A stretch of DNA of 64,000 nt from Risungbinella massiliensis (GCF_000942395.1 NZ_LN812102.1:1276816-1340815), one strand, 5' to 3'; shown: positions 35,783 through 45,013, counted from the first letter of the stretch. Numbers and translations are program-made. Notes: a model not told the origin generated them from the sequence alone.

Positions 35783-36007
35783 ATGGACCAGCACAATAGA
35801 AAAAAACAGCAAAAAATTAGTCCCTATCTAGCCTCTGGGATGATGGATGTCGATTCTCCCTATTTTATTCAACACTGGCAAGACATCCAATTCGAGGGAA
35901 CTGAATCTAGCCCATCGATCCGTCTTCCTACCCATACTCTGTTACCAGTTCATGCTACCTCCACTATTCAAATTCATTTTCGATCAAGACACGATCCTTC
36001 TCGATGA
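35783..36007 (+). CDS. Small hypothetical protein (74 aa)
   Basis: An excellent ribosome site (AGGAGGCGG, 6 bases before the ATG) and a terminator directly after the stop support this ORF. The product begins MDQHNRKKQQKISPYLASGM, is hydrophilic and proline-rich toward the end, and has no membrane segment. I do not recognise it. Its size and flanking signals would suit a small spore-associated protein, but that is a guess. Confidence 0.55.
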   Translation: MDQHNRKKQQKISPYLASGMMDVDSPYFIQHWQDIQFEGTESSPSIRLPTHTLLPVHATSTIQIHFRSRHDPSR

Positions 36008-36046
36008 AAAAGCCTTCTTTGATCTGCTGTCAAAGAAGGCTTTTAT
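36007..36046. terminator. Bidirectional terminator
   Basis: AAAAGCCTTCTTTGA and TCAAAGAAGGCTTTT form a 15-bp stem with T runs on both strands, between convergent genes. Confidence 0.85.
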
Positions 36047-36061
36047 TTCATTCAGCACTCA

Positions 36062-37066
36062 TTATCCCTTCGACGATGTTGTGGATGAAAGGGTACCTTT
36101 TCCCGGTTTTTTATACCCGTGATCGACGAGATACTTTTTAATCATCAAATATCGTTCCATCTCATGTACCAATTGGAGTAAAATAGCTCTGGTCTCAAAC
36201 TCTTCTCGAGTTTTTGGTAAAGGTTGCTCTTTAAATTCTTTCATCATGGAGTATAGTTCTTCGAGATGAAGATCGGCGGTATTACCAGGATGGACAGCAC
36301 TGGAGATCCGTTCGAGGAATTCGGCAATTCTTTTTCCTTGTGGCACTGTTCGAGGTAGGTGACTTACCATCGGCATAATTCGTTCCAAGATATCAAATTG
36401 GCGACTTCGCATCTTAAAGTAACGGTGAAAATACTTCTCTTTTTCGTCCGATTTGTTTTCCTTCGAAATGAGGGCGAGTTCTTTAGCATCCTTGATCCAT
36501 TTCGCAGTTTCTAAAATTTCCGAACCAGTCCAATCACTTTCCCCCTTACATAAGTAGACAGCCATCTCATGTAAGATTTTGCGGAAGTTATCTTCAATCT
36601 TTACTTGATATTCGATAAGTTTTTTATCTGAGTGTGGCATATAGAAATTGATAATTAACCCAAAGAAAATTCCGATTGCCAATATACCTAGCTCATTTAG
36701 GAGGAATGAAGTAGTGATTGACTGTTCAATGTACAAATGAAACATAATTAAATTACTTGTCAAGATACTATCTTTCAGTTTGAGATACACCAATAACGGA
36801 ATGGACAACAACAAAATCAAGGTTAATGCTAATGGATTGTAACCAAGTAAAAGGAAAATCCCTACTGCAATAGGAACTACTACCAGACAAGCGACAAAAC
36901 GATCCCAAGCAGTCTCATATGATTTCTTACGTGATGTTTGGATACAAAGTGTTGCAATTACCCCTGCAGATATAAAGTAACGAAGACCTAGCCATTCAGC
37001 AAAAGCCACAGCTAAGCCGGTCCCGATCGCGGTCTTAATCGTTCGGAACCCAATTTTCCATTTCAC
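36062..37066 (-). CDS. Aromatic acid exporter family protein (DUF939/ArAE type)
   Basis: The 334-residue protein starts at GTG (MKWKIGFRTIKTAIGTGLAV), 7 bases after AAGGAAG. Four to five hydrophobic segments fill residues 10-140, and the soluble C-terminal half is helical (residues 150-334). This is the layout of the YqjA/DUF939 proteins related to the FUSC/aromatic-acid exporters. The substrate is unknown. Confidence 0.82.
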   Translation of the reverse strand: MKWKIGFRTIKTAIGTGLAVAFAEWLGLRYFISAGVIATLCIQTSRKKSYETAWDRFVACLVVVPIAVGIFLLLGYNPLALTLILLLSIPLLVYLKLKDSILTSNLIMFHLYIEQSITTSFLLNELGILAIGIFFGLIINFYMPHSDKKLIEYQVKIEDNFRKILHEMAVYLCKGESDWTGSEILETAKWIKDAKELALISKENKSDEKEKYFHRYFKMRSRQFDILERIMPMVSHLPRTVPQGKRIAEFLERISSAVHPGNTADLHLEELYSMMKEFKEQPLPKTREEFETRAILLQLVHEMERYLMIKKYLVDHGYKKPGKGTLSSTTSSKG

Positions 37067-37339
37067 ATACACACTTCCTTTTCTTATCAAATTCACGTAC
37101 ATTACGCAATTGGTATTATCCTAACATGAAATAGTTACAGACAAGAAGTGAATATTTATAGAAATGATACTTTGTCAAGCCCCATTCTTCTGTCCAAACT
37201 TAAGCCGTAATAGTCGGATAATGTAACATAGTATCTCTAGAAGATATTTCAAAAGGAATGAAAAAGAAGCATTTTCTTGTCATGAGTAATAGGTAGTTTG
37301 AAGCAAAACTTGCTCCATTATCAAGCGAAGGTTTATAAA

Positions 37340-37382
37340 AGAAAAACGCCTTTGTCTCATCATTTCTAGACAAAGGCGTTTG
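37340..37382 (-). terminator. Terminator after argS
   Basis: AAACGCCTTTGTCT and its complement pair across 10 bases, followed on the minus strand by TTTTTCTTTT. The rest of the gap 37067-37421 shows no gene. Confidence 0.85.
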
Positions 37383-37421
37383 AGAATGTGTTTTTAGCCC
37401 ACAGGCAAACCACTCACTAAC

Positions 37422-39107
37422 TTACATTTCTTCTGGGGCTTCCATCCCAAGTAGTCGTAAAGCCTCATGAAGTACAGTAGCTGTCGAATAGACCAATTGC
37501 AGACGAGCATTTTGCTCTTTTCCCTCAGACAAAATCCGTACATGAGCATAGTACTGATTAAAAGCACGTGCGAGATCAAGTGCAAAGCGAGCAATTTTGG
37601 ATGGATCATACTCTTTCCATGCCAAGCGCACTATTTGTGGAAAATCAGCTAATAGTTGCAAGATCGGCCAGCTTTCTGGATCATTCACTTGCTCTGTTGC
37701 TTCCAAATCTACCGAACCGGCTTTTCTCAACAACGAACGACAGCGAGCATGTGTGTATTGAAGATATGGACCTGTCTCCCCATCGAAGTTGAGCATCGCT
37801 TCTAAAGAGAACTCAATATCATTGGTTCGATAGTTCTTAAGATCTTGGAAGATAACGGCTCCAATCCCTACTTGCCGAGCTACCTCTTGTTTGTTTTCCA
37901 AAGCAGGGTTCTTTTCTTCAATAAGACGTTCTGCCAAGTCGATTGCTTCTTGAAGAACCTCTTCTAACAAGATAACGCGACCTTTACGAGTGGACATTTT
38001 CTTTCCGTTTTGTAACATCATTCCAAAACTGATATGGGCCATGTCATCAGCCCAGTCATGGCCTGCTTTCTTCAAAACTGCTTTTAACTGAGCAAAGTGT
38101 AGACTCTGTTCATTCCCTACGACATACAACGATTTAGCAAAGTCATAAGTATTTTTGCGATAAAAAGCCGAGGCTAGATCCCGTGTAACATACAAAGTGG
38201 CACCGTCTGATTTACGAATCAATGCTGGAGGATATTGATATTCATCTAATTGGACTACTTGAGCACCTTGGCTTTCTTCTAGCAATCCTTTTTCTTCTAA
38301 CATCTCGATTACAGGCTCCATTTTATCATTGTAAAAGGCCTCGCCATTGAAAGAATCAAACTTCATCCCCATCAAATCATAGATCCGTTGGAACTCTTTG
38401 AGCGATTCCGCACGGAACTTTGTCCAGAGAGCTACCGCTTCTACATCTCCATCTTCTAGACTTTTAAACGCTTTACGTCCTTCCTCTTCCAATGCTGGGT
38501 CCGTCTCTGCTTCTTCATGAAAACGAACATACAGCTTAAGTAGTTCTGGAATTGGGTTTTTGGAGATTGCCGCTTCATTACCCCACCGCTTATATGCAAC
38601 AATCAGCTTACCAAATTGAGTTCCCCAATCTCCAATATAATTAATCCGAACAGATTGATAACCGTTTTTGTCCGCTAGGTTCGCAACGGAGTTCCCGATT
38701 ACAGTGGAGCGAAGATGCCCCATCGAGAATGGCTTGGCAATATTGGGAGATGAGAGATCAAATGGTACATTTCGACCATTGCCATCTTGATTGGCTCCAT
38801 AGTCTGCACCTTGCTGAATAATTTCTTTCAGTACAGGTGTACTAATCGCTACTGAATCTAAAAAGACATTCACATAGGGACCTACTGCTTCCACTTTCGC
38901 AAACCACGGATGACTGATTTTCTCACTCAGTTCCAATGCGATCTGTTGTGGAGCCTTACGGAATTGTTTTGCCAATTGAAAACATGGAAAGGCTAGATCT
39001 CCCATCTCCGACTTCTTTGGTTTTTCGACTAGATTTTGAATCTGAGAAATTTCCAATCCCTCTATGTGCGGCTTCAATACTTCCGCATAAATTTGCTTGA
39101 ATTCCAA
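37422..39107 (-). CDS. argS: Arginyl-tRNA synthetase
   Basis: The 561-residue class I synthetase has the HIGH-type motif in SPNIAKPFSMGHLRSTVIGNS and the KMSTRKGRVI signature. The C-terminal anticodon-binding domain includes NFDGETGPYLQYTHAR and ends EALRLLGMEAPEEM. I start at TTG (MEFKQIYAEVL) after AAAGGAGGAG; a longer frame starts inside the T-box region. It charges tRNA-Arg with arginine. A T-box leader upstream gives control by uncharged tRNA-Arg. Confidence 0.95.
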   Translation of the reverse strand: MEFKQIYAEVLKPHIEGLEISQIQNLVEKPKKSEMGDLAFPCFQLAKQFRKAPQQIALELSEKISHPWFAKVEAVGPYVNVFLDSVAISTPVLKEIIQQGADYGANQDGNGRNVPFDLSSPNIAKPFSMGHLRSTVIGNSVANLADKNGYQSVRINYIGDWGTQFGKLIVAYKRWGNEAAISKNPIPELLKLYVRFHEEAETDPALEEEGRKAFKSLEDGDVEAVALWTKFRAESLKEFQRIYDLMGMKFDSFNGEAFYNDKMEPVIEMLEEKGLLEESQGAQVVQLDEYQYPPALIRKSDGATLYVTRDLASAFYRKNTYDFAKSLYVVGNEQSLHFAQLKAVLKKAGHDWADDMAHISFGMMLQNGKKMSTRKGRVILLEEVLQEAIDLAERLIEEKNPALENKQEVARQVGIGAVIFQDLKNYRTNDIEFSLEAMLNFDGETGPYLQYTHARCRSLLRKAGSVDLEATEQVNDPESWPILQLLADFPQIVRLAWKEYDPSKIARFALDLARAFNQYYAHVRILSEGKEQNARLQLVYSTATVLHEALRLLGMEAPEEM

Positions 39108-39130
39108 CCTTTTCTCCTCCTTTAATATAC

Positions 39131-39375
39131 AAAAAAAGACTCGCCTCCTTGTAAAAAGGAGACGAGTCAAACCCGCGGTACCACTCCAATTATTCTATGC
39201 CTAGAATCTCTTGTGTTAGTTGATAACGGGTTTTCATCCCGGACATGTCCTACTAGTACTTCAGACACGCGTCTCTAGAGTGCGCTTCCATACCAATCAC
39301 CCGCTGGGCTCACACCTTCCCCAACTCGCTAGAGGGCTCATAGTTGTACTCTCTCTGTCTACGACGTTCCATATA
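39131..39375 (-). promoter_or_regulatory. T-box riboswitch of argS, specifier CGC
   Basis: The T-box sequence GGAGTGGTACCGCGGGT lies at 39187-39171, followed by the terminator GACTCGTCTCC...GGAGGCGAGTC and T7. The distal stem I contains AGCGAGTTGGGGAAGGTG. The specifier-loop context GGAAG-CGC-ACTCT aligns with GAAA-TTC-ACTCT of the pheST leader, which identifies CGC (Arg) at 39284-39282. Uncharged tRNA-Arg would favour read-through into argS. Confidence 0.92.
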
Positions 39376-39525
39376 TCATGATGAATAATATTGTATGTAT
39401 CCCCTCTTGGAATGTCAATATTGAGGATCTCTACTACCGAAAATCTTGCTCAGATCGCTTACGTATTTTGAAATAACTGCTCCCCTGAACAAGATTTTCT
39501 TCGATTTCATTGTTTAGATTGTATT

Positions 39526-39612
39526 TTAGTTAGATGATACATATAACCAAATCAAACCACCAATAACAAATATAGTTGCTACTGTCCCCAAAATAGGAGG
39601 TAAATATTTCAC
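39526..39612 (-). CDS. Possible 28-aa single-span membrane peptide
   Basis: A GTG start 11 bases after AGGAG opens the frame MKYLPPILGTVATIFVIGGL followed by IWLYVSSN. It is one hydrophobic helix with a basic start. It begins 17 bp behind the mutS2 stop and would be co-transcribed. Small size and absence of a known family keep confidence low. Confidence 0.4.
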   Translation of the reverse strand: MKYLPPILGTVATIFVIGGLIWLYVSSN

Positions 39613-39628
39613 TTTTTACTTCTCTCCT

Positions 39629-41986
39629 CTATTTCAGTTCTACCACCGTTACTCCTGATCCACCTTCACCAATAGCACCCAGTCGGTAAGATTTAACAGA
39701 ACGGTGGCGTCGCAAGAAATTTTGTACTCCCGTTCGAAGTGCACCAGTTCCTTTGCCATGAATGAGATGAATTTGCTTGTATCCAGCAAGTACGGAGTGG
39801 TCTAAATACTGATCGATCTCTTGGATCGCTTCTTCTACCATCTTCCCTCGTAGATCTAGTTCTGGTGATACATCTTGGTTGCTACGAACAAATGTAGCTT
39901 TTGGCTGTTTGGTTTGTTGTTTTGGTGTCTCACGTTTTTCCAGTTGATTGGCTTTTAGTTTCATCTTTAAAACACCAATCTGCACTTGGAATTCTTTATT
40001 ACCTACTTCTTCCACAATAAATCCTTTTTGTTGGAAACTAGGAATGTAGACCTCGTCGCCCACCTCTAGCTTCTCTTCTTTTTTCTTGGAGACCATCTTT
40101 TGTGGTAGTTTCATCTCTGGAACTACTTTTCCTAGTCTTGCTCTCATCTCATTTAATTCATGTTCTTTGAGATCTTGTGGACGTAATTTCGCCCATTCCC
40201 GTAACTCTTTTAATACTTCATCCGCTTCTTGTTCTGCACGGTTTACTATACGTCTGGCTTCTTGGCGTGCTTTTTCCCGTAGCTGGATCTTTTCCTCTTC
40301 GAAACGCTCCCAATTGGTACGTACTTCGGCATGCATCGATTCTGCTTCTTCTCTCAGCTTCATCGCTTCCTTCAAAGTCTCCTCGGCAGCTTTCCTTTCA
40401 GCTGTTAAAGTTGCAATCATCTCTTCTAAATCTCGTTCTTCTGGAGAAAGATGTTTTTCTGCGGCATCAATCAACTCTAGTGAAAGCCCTAACCGCCGTG
40501 AAATAGCAAATGCATTTGATTTTCCCGGTACACCAATCAACAAGCGATATGTAGGACGAAGGGTCTCTACATCGAATTCTACGCTGGCATTGAGTGCATG
40601 TGGGTGGGTATGAGCAAACACCTTTAGCTCACTATAATGAGTGGTAGCCATGACGGTAGCTCCACGTTCCATTACATCTTCTAAGATGGAGATTGCGAGA
40701 GCAGCTCCTTCTGTTGGGTCAGTGCCCGCACCAAGTTCATCAAATAAAATCAAGCTGTCTGAGTCCATTTGTGACAAAATTCGAATGATGTTAGTCATAT
40801 GTCCTGAGAAAGTACTAAGACTCTGTTCAATACTTTGCTCATCCCCAATATCGGCAAAGATCCCACTAAATAAAGAGATCGTACTCTCTGGTTCTGCTAA
40901 GATGGGAAGTCCACATTGGGCCATCAAAGCAGCTAGTCCTACTGTCTTTAGGCTGACTGTCTTACCTCCAGTGTTCGGTCCAGTAATGAGAAGAGCTTGG
41001 ATTGGAGTAGAAAGCTCTACATCAATTGGAACTGCAATCTTCGGGTCGAGTAGCGGATGACGTGCTTTGCGTAGTGAGATAGTTCTCTGGGTTGCTAAAT
41101 TGGGGATCACCGCTTTATGACGGTGCGCAAATCTTGCTTTCGCTAACAAAAAGTCGATCTCGCCAAGCAAATCGATATTGGATCGCAAAAAGTCAGCTTG
41201 TTCCGCTATTAAATTAGTTAGTTCTGCTAAAATCCGCTCTACTTCTCTTGTCTCTTTCAGCTCTAACTCACGTAACTGGTTATTAAGTGGTACTACACTT
41301 TGCGGCTCCATAAATAGAGTTGCACCAGATGCTGACTGATCGTGTACGATTCCACCAAACTGGACACGATATTCTGATTTTACTGGAATGACATACCGAT
41401 CAAAACGCTGGGTAATAATCGCTTCTTGTAACATTTTTTGCTTGTTTCGCAGTACTTGTTGTAAGTTACTTTGGATTTGGGCTCTGGTCGTCTCCATCTG
41501 ACGACGAATTCTACTCAATTCGGGGCTTGCTGAGTCTCGAACAATTTCTTGCTCATCAATGGAATCAGTCAAAGTATGTTCTAAATTTTCTAGACTTTCA
41601 ATTGCCTCTGTCATCTGACGTAACAAGGGTAATTCATATTTTTCTATATCAACCTGTCGTAAGCTTGATTTGGCGTTTCGCCCTGCTCGGATGGTACCAG
41701 CAACGCCTAAACACTCTTCTTCATTTAAGATACCACCCAATTCGGCTCGTTTGAGTGAAGGGCGAATATCTACCAGACCTCGCAGGGAGATTTCTCCTTT
41801 CATCCGGAGCCAAACCATTGCCTCTTCAGTCTTGTCTAACCATAATTGAACTGTCTGTCTCTCAGTAGATGGTTGCATTTGCGAAATCCACTCTTTTCCG
41901 AGTGTGGAAGTTGCAAGCTCTTCTACCATCTGACGAATCTGATTAAACTCTAGCGGTCTCTCTGTCCATTGCTTCACCGCTGTCAC
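39629..41986 (-). CDS. mutS2: Endonuclease MutS2
   Basis: The 785-residue protein has the MutS ATPase core (Walker A LLITGPNTGGKTVSLKTVGL, Walker B DSLILFDELGAGTDPTEGAAL). It then has a long coiled region (about 500-620) and a C-terminal Smr nuclease domain starting at PELDLRGKMVEEAIQEIDQY with HGKGTGALR. It lacks the MutS mismatch-binding N-terminus. MutS2 is known to suppress recombination, and in B. subtilis it rescues collided ribosomes. In B. subtilis it lies beside polX; here about 5.5 kb separates them. Confidence 0.95.
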   Translation of the reverse strand: MTAVKQWTERPLEFNQIRQMVEELATSTLGKEWISQMQPSTERQTVQLWLDKTEEAMVWLRMKGEISLRGLVDIRPSLKRAELGGILNEEECLGVAGTIRAGRNAKSSLRQVDIEKYELPLLRQMTEAIESLENLEHTLTDSIDEQEIVRDSASPELSRIRRQMETTRAQIQSNLQQVLRNKQKMLQEAIITQRFDRYVIPVKSEYRVQFGGIVHDQSASGATLFMEPQSVVPLNNQLRELELKETREVERILAELTNLIAEQADFLRSNIDLLGEIDFLLAKARFAHRHKAVIPNLATQRTISLRKARHPLLDPKIAVPIDVELSTPIQALLITGPNTGGKTVSLKTVGLAALMAQCGLPILAEPESTISLFSGIFADIGDEQSIEQSLSTFSGHMTNIIRILSQMDSDSLILFDELGAGTDPTEGAALAISILEDVMERGATVMATTHYSELKVFAHTHPHALNASVEFDVETLRPTYRLLIGVPGKSNAFAISRRLGLSLELIDAAEKHLSPEERDLEEMIATLTAERKAAEETLKEAMKLREEAESMHAEVRTNWERFEEEKIQLREKARQEARRIVNRAEQEADEVLKELREWAKLRPQDLKEHELNEMRARLGKVVPEMKLPQKMVSKKKEEKLEVGDEVYIPSFQQKGFIVEEVGNKEFQVQIGVLKMKLKANQLEKRETPKQQTKQPKATFVRSNQDVSPELDLRGKMVEEAIQEIDQYLDHSVLAGYKQIHLIHGKGTGALRTGVQNFLRRHRSVKSYRLGAIGEGGSGVTVVELK

Positions 41987-42159
41987 CTCCGTACGAATGC
42001 AAACAGATCTATTATATCATGGAAAGAGAGAATTCAATAAAGGTCTTATGAGTAGTTATCCCTACCTAATCCTCTGTGTTTTCTTTCGACATTGGAGATG
42101 GGGATCTTACTGCCCGTTAGAACGTTGACAAAACAGGCACAAAACACTCCAAAAAACGG

Positions 42160-42187
42160 TTGTATTAATTCTGAATTCCGTTATAAT
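42160..42187 (+). promoter_or_regulatory. Promoter of the MBL-fold gene
   Basis: TTGTAT (42160-42165) and TATAAT (42182-42187) are 16 bases apart. Transcription would start near 42194, immediately before the first leader helix. Confidence 0.75.
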
Positions 42188-42193
42188 TTACTT

Positions 42194-42314
42194 AATTCTC
42201 TTGGCTAGCCTTAAATCGGTAGTTCCTCTACCTGTTTAGGGGTAGCCAAGAGAAGAGATCAAGAAATCTCTCTTTTGGCTATCGACCCATTAAAACACAA
42301 GGGAGTCGATAGAA
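42194..42314 (+). promoter_or_regulatory. Switch-like 5' leader with competing helices before the MBL-fold gene
   Basis: Helix 1 pairs TTCTCTTGGCTA (42196-42207) with TAGCCAAGAGAA (42243-42254), 12 perfect bp, and caps an inner hairpin GGTAG/CTACC. Helix 2 pairs 42243-42259 with 42266-42281, about 16 bp with one bulge, and excludes helix 1. Helix 3 pairs CTATCGACCC (42279-42288) with GGGAGTCGATAG (42301-42312) and buries the GGGAG ribosome site; it shares three bases with helix 2. The layout is that of a translational switch. No known riboswitch class was recognised. Confidence 0.6.
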
Positions 42315-43172
42315 TTGAACATCGAGATTTTACCACTAGCTGTTGGATCTTCCAACGCGACACCGCTTGGTAACACTTCTATGTTAGTCAAATTAAAAAG
42401 AGAGTATTTCTTGATCGATACAGGTTATCTAGCTGCACTCCGCCTTAGAGAACAGTTGATTAAACATCCAGAAGTAGCTGATCAGATAAAGGCGATCCTG
42501 TTTACACACCAAGATAATGACCATACTGCTGATTATTTTGGAGTCATTCAGGAAATTTCACGGAGAAGAAGCAATCCATTTAAAAACGAACCCATTCACA
42601 TATATGCTAATCAGAGGACGGTCAAAGAATTAAAGGCCCGTCTCAAAATATGTAACTTTAAATGTTCTTTCCTAATATATAACATTATCAAAGCAGGAGA
42701 TTTTTTTCAGGTAGCGGATCTACCTTTGATGGTATCCACTCTTGAGATGGATCATATACGCAGACGACCTAGAAAACTATGGGACAAGCTTCGTAGAAAA
42801 CGTGCAGAAGATGCACTCAGCTTCTCCTTTTCTTCCTTAGATCTATCTGAAAAATACTTTACAGTGTTTACAGATGGTGTATTAGGATGTAGTGCCTCTC
42901 GCCATGAAGCAGCAGCTTTTTGTCAGGGAAGTCGTGTTATCTTAGCATCTGCTATGCATGGTGCAAAGGAAGACTTACCAACTGGAACTCATGCAACCAC
43001 TTATCAATATGCACAAGTAGCGAACTTAGCAAATATTCCTGCAGTATACTTTTACCATCAAGAAGAAAGCTTTACACCAAAAGAACAATTATTACTAGAG
43101 GCAGCTCCTTTTTATCAAGGAGAAATGGATTTTCTGGAAGTAAATCAACCTGTTACCGTATGGGAGCAGTAA
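42315..43172 (+). CDS. Metallo-beta-lactamase-fold hydrolase
   Basis: The 285-residue protein starts at TTG, 9 bases after GGGAG. The MBL metal motif appears as FTHQDNDHTADYF (H65, D67, D69, H70); the second position is Asp where His is usual. Later ligands may be H202 or D192 in FTDGVLGCSASRHEA and H220 in ASAMHGAKEDL. The substrate is unknown. It lies between divergent mutS2 and convergent sleB, with its own promoter, leader and terminator. Confidence 0.82.
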   Translation: MNIEILPLAVGSSNATPLGNTSMLVKLKREYFLIDTGYLAALRLREQLIKHPEVADQIKAILFTHQDNDHTADYFGVIQEISRRRSNPFKNEPIHIYANQRTVKELKARLKICNFKCSFLIYNIIKAGDFFQVADLPLMVSTLEMDHIRRRPRKLWDKLRRKRAEDALSFSFSSLDLSEKYFTVFTDGVLGCSASRHEAAAFCQGSRVILASAMHGAKEDLPTGTHATTYQYAQVANLANIPAVYFYHQEESFTPKEQLLLEAAPFYQGEMDFLEVNQPVTVWEQ

Positions 43173-43183
43173 AGATAACTTGT

Positions 43184-43218
43184 GATCTTAGTCCAAAATT
43201 CAGGACTAAGATCTTTTT
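43184..43218 (+). terminator. Terminator of the MBL-fold gene
   Basis: GATCTTAGTCC and GGACTAAGATC form a perfect 11-bp stem followed by TTTTT. Confidence 0.85.
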
Positions 43219-43280
43219 ATGTCATTCGATCTAGCTAAGTCTCTGCCGCGATTGATATATTTCCATTCAGTATAGGGAAT

Positions 43281-43329
43281 TACTCAAGAATCCCCCACCT
43301 CTTTGGTTATGTATGTGGGGGATTAATGA
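43281..43329 (+). repeat. Solo right end of a TnpB-type element
   Basis: ACTCAAGAATCCCCCACCTC followed by GTGGGGG nearly repeats the right end of the tnpB wreck at 56207-56253. No element lies to its left, so it looks like a remnant. It could also help end sleB transcription. Confidence 0.65.
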
Positions 43330-43331
43330 AG

Positions 43332-44096
43332 CTAGTTACAGAATATATGTTTTCCTATCTTTTTAATTTGTGGACGACTCCAGATCCACTTCGAAGTTGC
43401 TGTAACGGGATTAAAGTAATAAGTTGCACCACCAGAAGGATCCCAACCGTTAATAGCATCTCTCACTGCCTTTCGTGCTGACTCATTGGGCTCTAGCCAT
43501 ATTTGTCCATCTGCCACTGCTTCAAATGCAAGTGGCTGAAAAATAATACCTGATATGGTATCTGGAAATAGTTCACTGTCAATGCGATTCAAGATAACCC
43601 CTGCAACTGCCACTTGACCGATATATGGCTCCCCGCGTGCTTCTGCATGAACCGCTTGTGCGAGTAGACGTAGGTCTGCGGCACTAAATCCTTTGGAAGA
43701 TTGAACAGGTTGGTTTTGAGGACCTCCACCTCCGCCATAAGGATTGTAATTCCTACTAGCAGCTTTCAGTTTTTGCTGAGTTTGAAAGCCTGCAACTCCA
43801 TCGATCCGGAGTCCAAATTCATATTGGAACAGACGGACAGCACGATAAGTTCTAGTGCCAAAAACTCCATCAATTTTTCCAGTATAGAACCCAACAAATT
43901 TCAGACGTGATTGTAGTTCCCGAACATCCAATCCACGGGAACCTCTTTTTAAAATTCGACCAGCAAAAGGAGCCTGATTCTCTTGCATCACAGTTGGCTG
44001 ATATTGCTTAGAATCTACATCAGCATCTATTGGAACAGGCCAAGTAGGAAGAAGAAAAACCGATGCGGTAAAAGAGAGGAAAAACTTTTTCCACAT
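43332..44096 (-). CDS. sleB: Spore cortex-lytic enzyme SleB-like
   Basis: The 254-residue protein has a short signal peptide (FFLSFTASVFLLPTWP), a peptidoglycan-binding domain (GSRGLDVRELQSRLKFVGFY, GVFGTRTYRAVRLFQ) and a Hydrolase_2 domain. The catalytic glutamate is in QAVHAEARGEPYIGQVAVAG. SleB is a lytic transglycosylase that opens spore cortex at germination. It is shorter than B. subtilis SleB (305 aa) but has both domains. A ypeB partner gene, usual after sleB, is absent. Confidence 0.9.
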   Translation of the reverse strand: MWKKFFLSFTASVFLLPTWPVPIDADVDSKQYQPTVMQENQAPFAGRILKRGSRGLDVRELQSRLKFVGFYTGKIDGVFGTRTYRAVRLFQYEFGLRIDGVAGFQTQQKLKAASRNYNPYGGGGGPQNQPVQSSKGFSAADLRLLAQAVHAEARGEPYIGQVAVAGVILNRIDSELFPDTISGIIFQPLAFEAVADGQIWLEPNESARKAVRDAINGWDPSGGATYYFNPVTATSKWIWSRPQIKKIGKHIFCN

Positions 44097-44189
44097 AAAC
44101 TACCACGTACCTTTACATCTTATTGTGGGATTAGTATGTGAAAGTGAGTGGAACTTATGTAAAGGAGAAAGAAAGATGGGGAAAATTGG

Positions 44190-44219
44190 AACAAGATACA
44201 TCCTAGGAATGTATCTTGT
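44190..44219 (-). terminator. Hairpin after the 259-aa hypothetical gene
   Basis: ACAAGATACAT and ATGTATCTTGT form an 11-bp stem around a short loop, downstream of the gene that ends at 44234. The T run is poor. Confidence 0.6.
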
Positions 44220-44233
44220 CGTCTGCTAAAAAG

Positions 44234-45013
44234 TTACTTTTTAGCTTTTTTCGAGTGAAGCGCGACCTGATGGAGTCCATTTTTTAACTTTGTTTTCCAT
44301 CGTTGAATCTGCTCATGCCCGAAATATGGGTGATTTTCATCAGACACAATAAAATCTGCAATTAACTTTACTCCAAAGAACAGTGCATATTTCTTCGCTT
44401 CACCTTGGAGAAAGTCTAGCATCTCATTCCAAGATACAAGTTCGAATTGCAGTTCTTGCATTGCTTTGCCGAGCTCAATCATCAACTCAGCAGCTAATCT
44501 CTTTTGAGCGGCTTGAGTTGCAGGATCACTAATTGTATTCACTAGCTCAAACTTATCAAATCTTCTTTTGTGTTTTTTGATTTCGGATTGCTTTTTCTCC
44601 AATTCCTTCTGACGCTCTAGCAACTTCTCCAGTGATAGATTGTGCTCCGTTTGGTAACTAACTTCCACCATCCGAACCTTACGGTCAAAAGACATGATGA
44701 CTCGATAAAGAACCCGGATGTCGAGTCCTCCAATCGAAACGGTGTGCTGGAAGATATAATTTGTTCCATCTGGTTTTGGAAGAATAAAAGGATTTACTAC
44801 TGGTCCATTGACAGATACAGGATTCGGTGTAGTTCCAGAATTAATGCTTTTCTGCTTTTTCCCGATCCGAATGAGATCCTTTACAAATTCTATCTCTTGA
44901 CCATAAAAAAGGTCTAAAAATTCAAGAATTGGTTTGAGATTTCCTTTAGTCGGATCCCAATTGTTCAACTTTTGTAGGATGTTTGGCAACTGACCCAAAT
45001 GAAATTTTTTCAA
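44234..45013 (-). CDS. Hypothetical protein, 259 aa, with central coiled coil
   Basis: A TTG start follows GGAGGGG by 6-7 bases. The product begins MKKFHLGQLPNILQKLNNWD. A beta-type region (FQHTVSIGGLDIRVLYRVIM) is followed by a charged coiled coil (residues 128-150) and a helical end. No signal peptide is seen. I recognise no family. It follows the 300-aa hypothetical gene on the same strand. A competing-helix leader covers its ribosome site. Confidence 0.72.
   Translation of the reverse strand: MKKFHLGQLPNILQKLNNWDPTKGNLKPILEFLDLFYGQEIEFVKDLIRIGKKQKSINSGTTPNPVSVNGPVVNPFILPKPDGTNYIFQHTVSIGGLDIRVLYRVIMSFDRKVRMVEVSYQTEHNLSLEKLLERQKELEKKQSEIKKHKRRFDKFELVNTISDPATQAAQKRLAAELMIELGKAMQELQFELVSWNEMLDFLQGEAKKYALFFGVKLIADFIVSDENHPYFGHEQIQRWKTKLKNGLHQVALHSKKAKK

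Noticed and set aside
40086-40613. 175-aa plus-strand ORF opposite mutS2
   Set aside because: It lies wholly antisense to conserved MutS2 coding sequence, is Ser/Arg-biased as expected for a shadow frame, and has no ribosome site of note.
42202-42240. Leader peptide MASLKSVVPLPV inside the MBL leader
   Set aside because: The TTG has no ribosome site and lies within 10 bases of the predicted transcript start.
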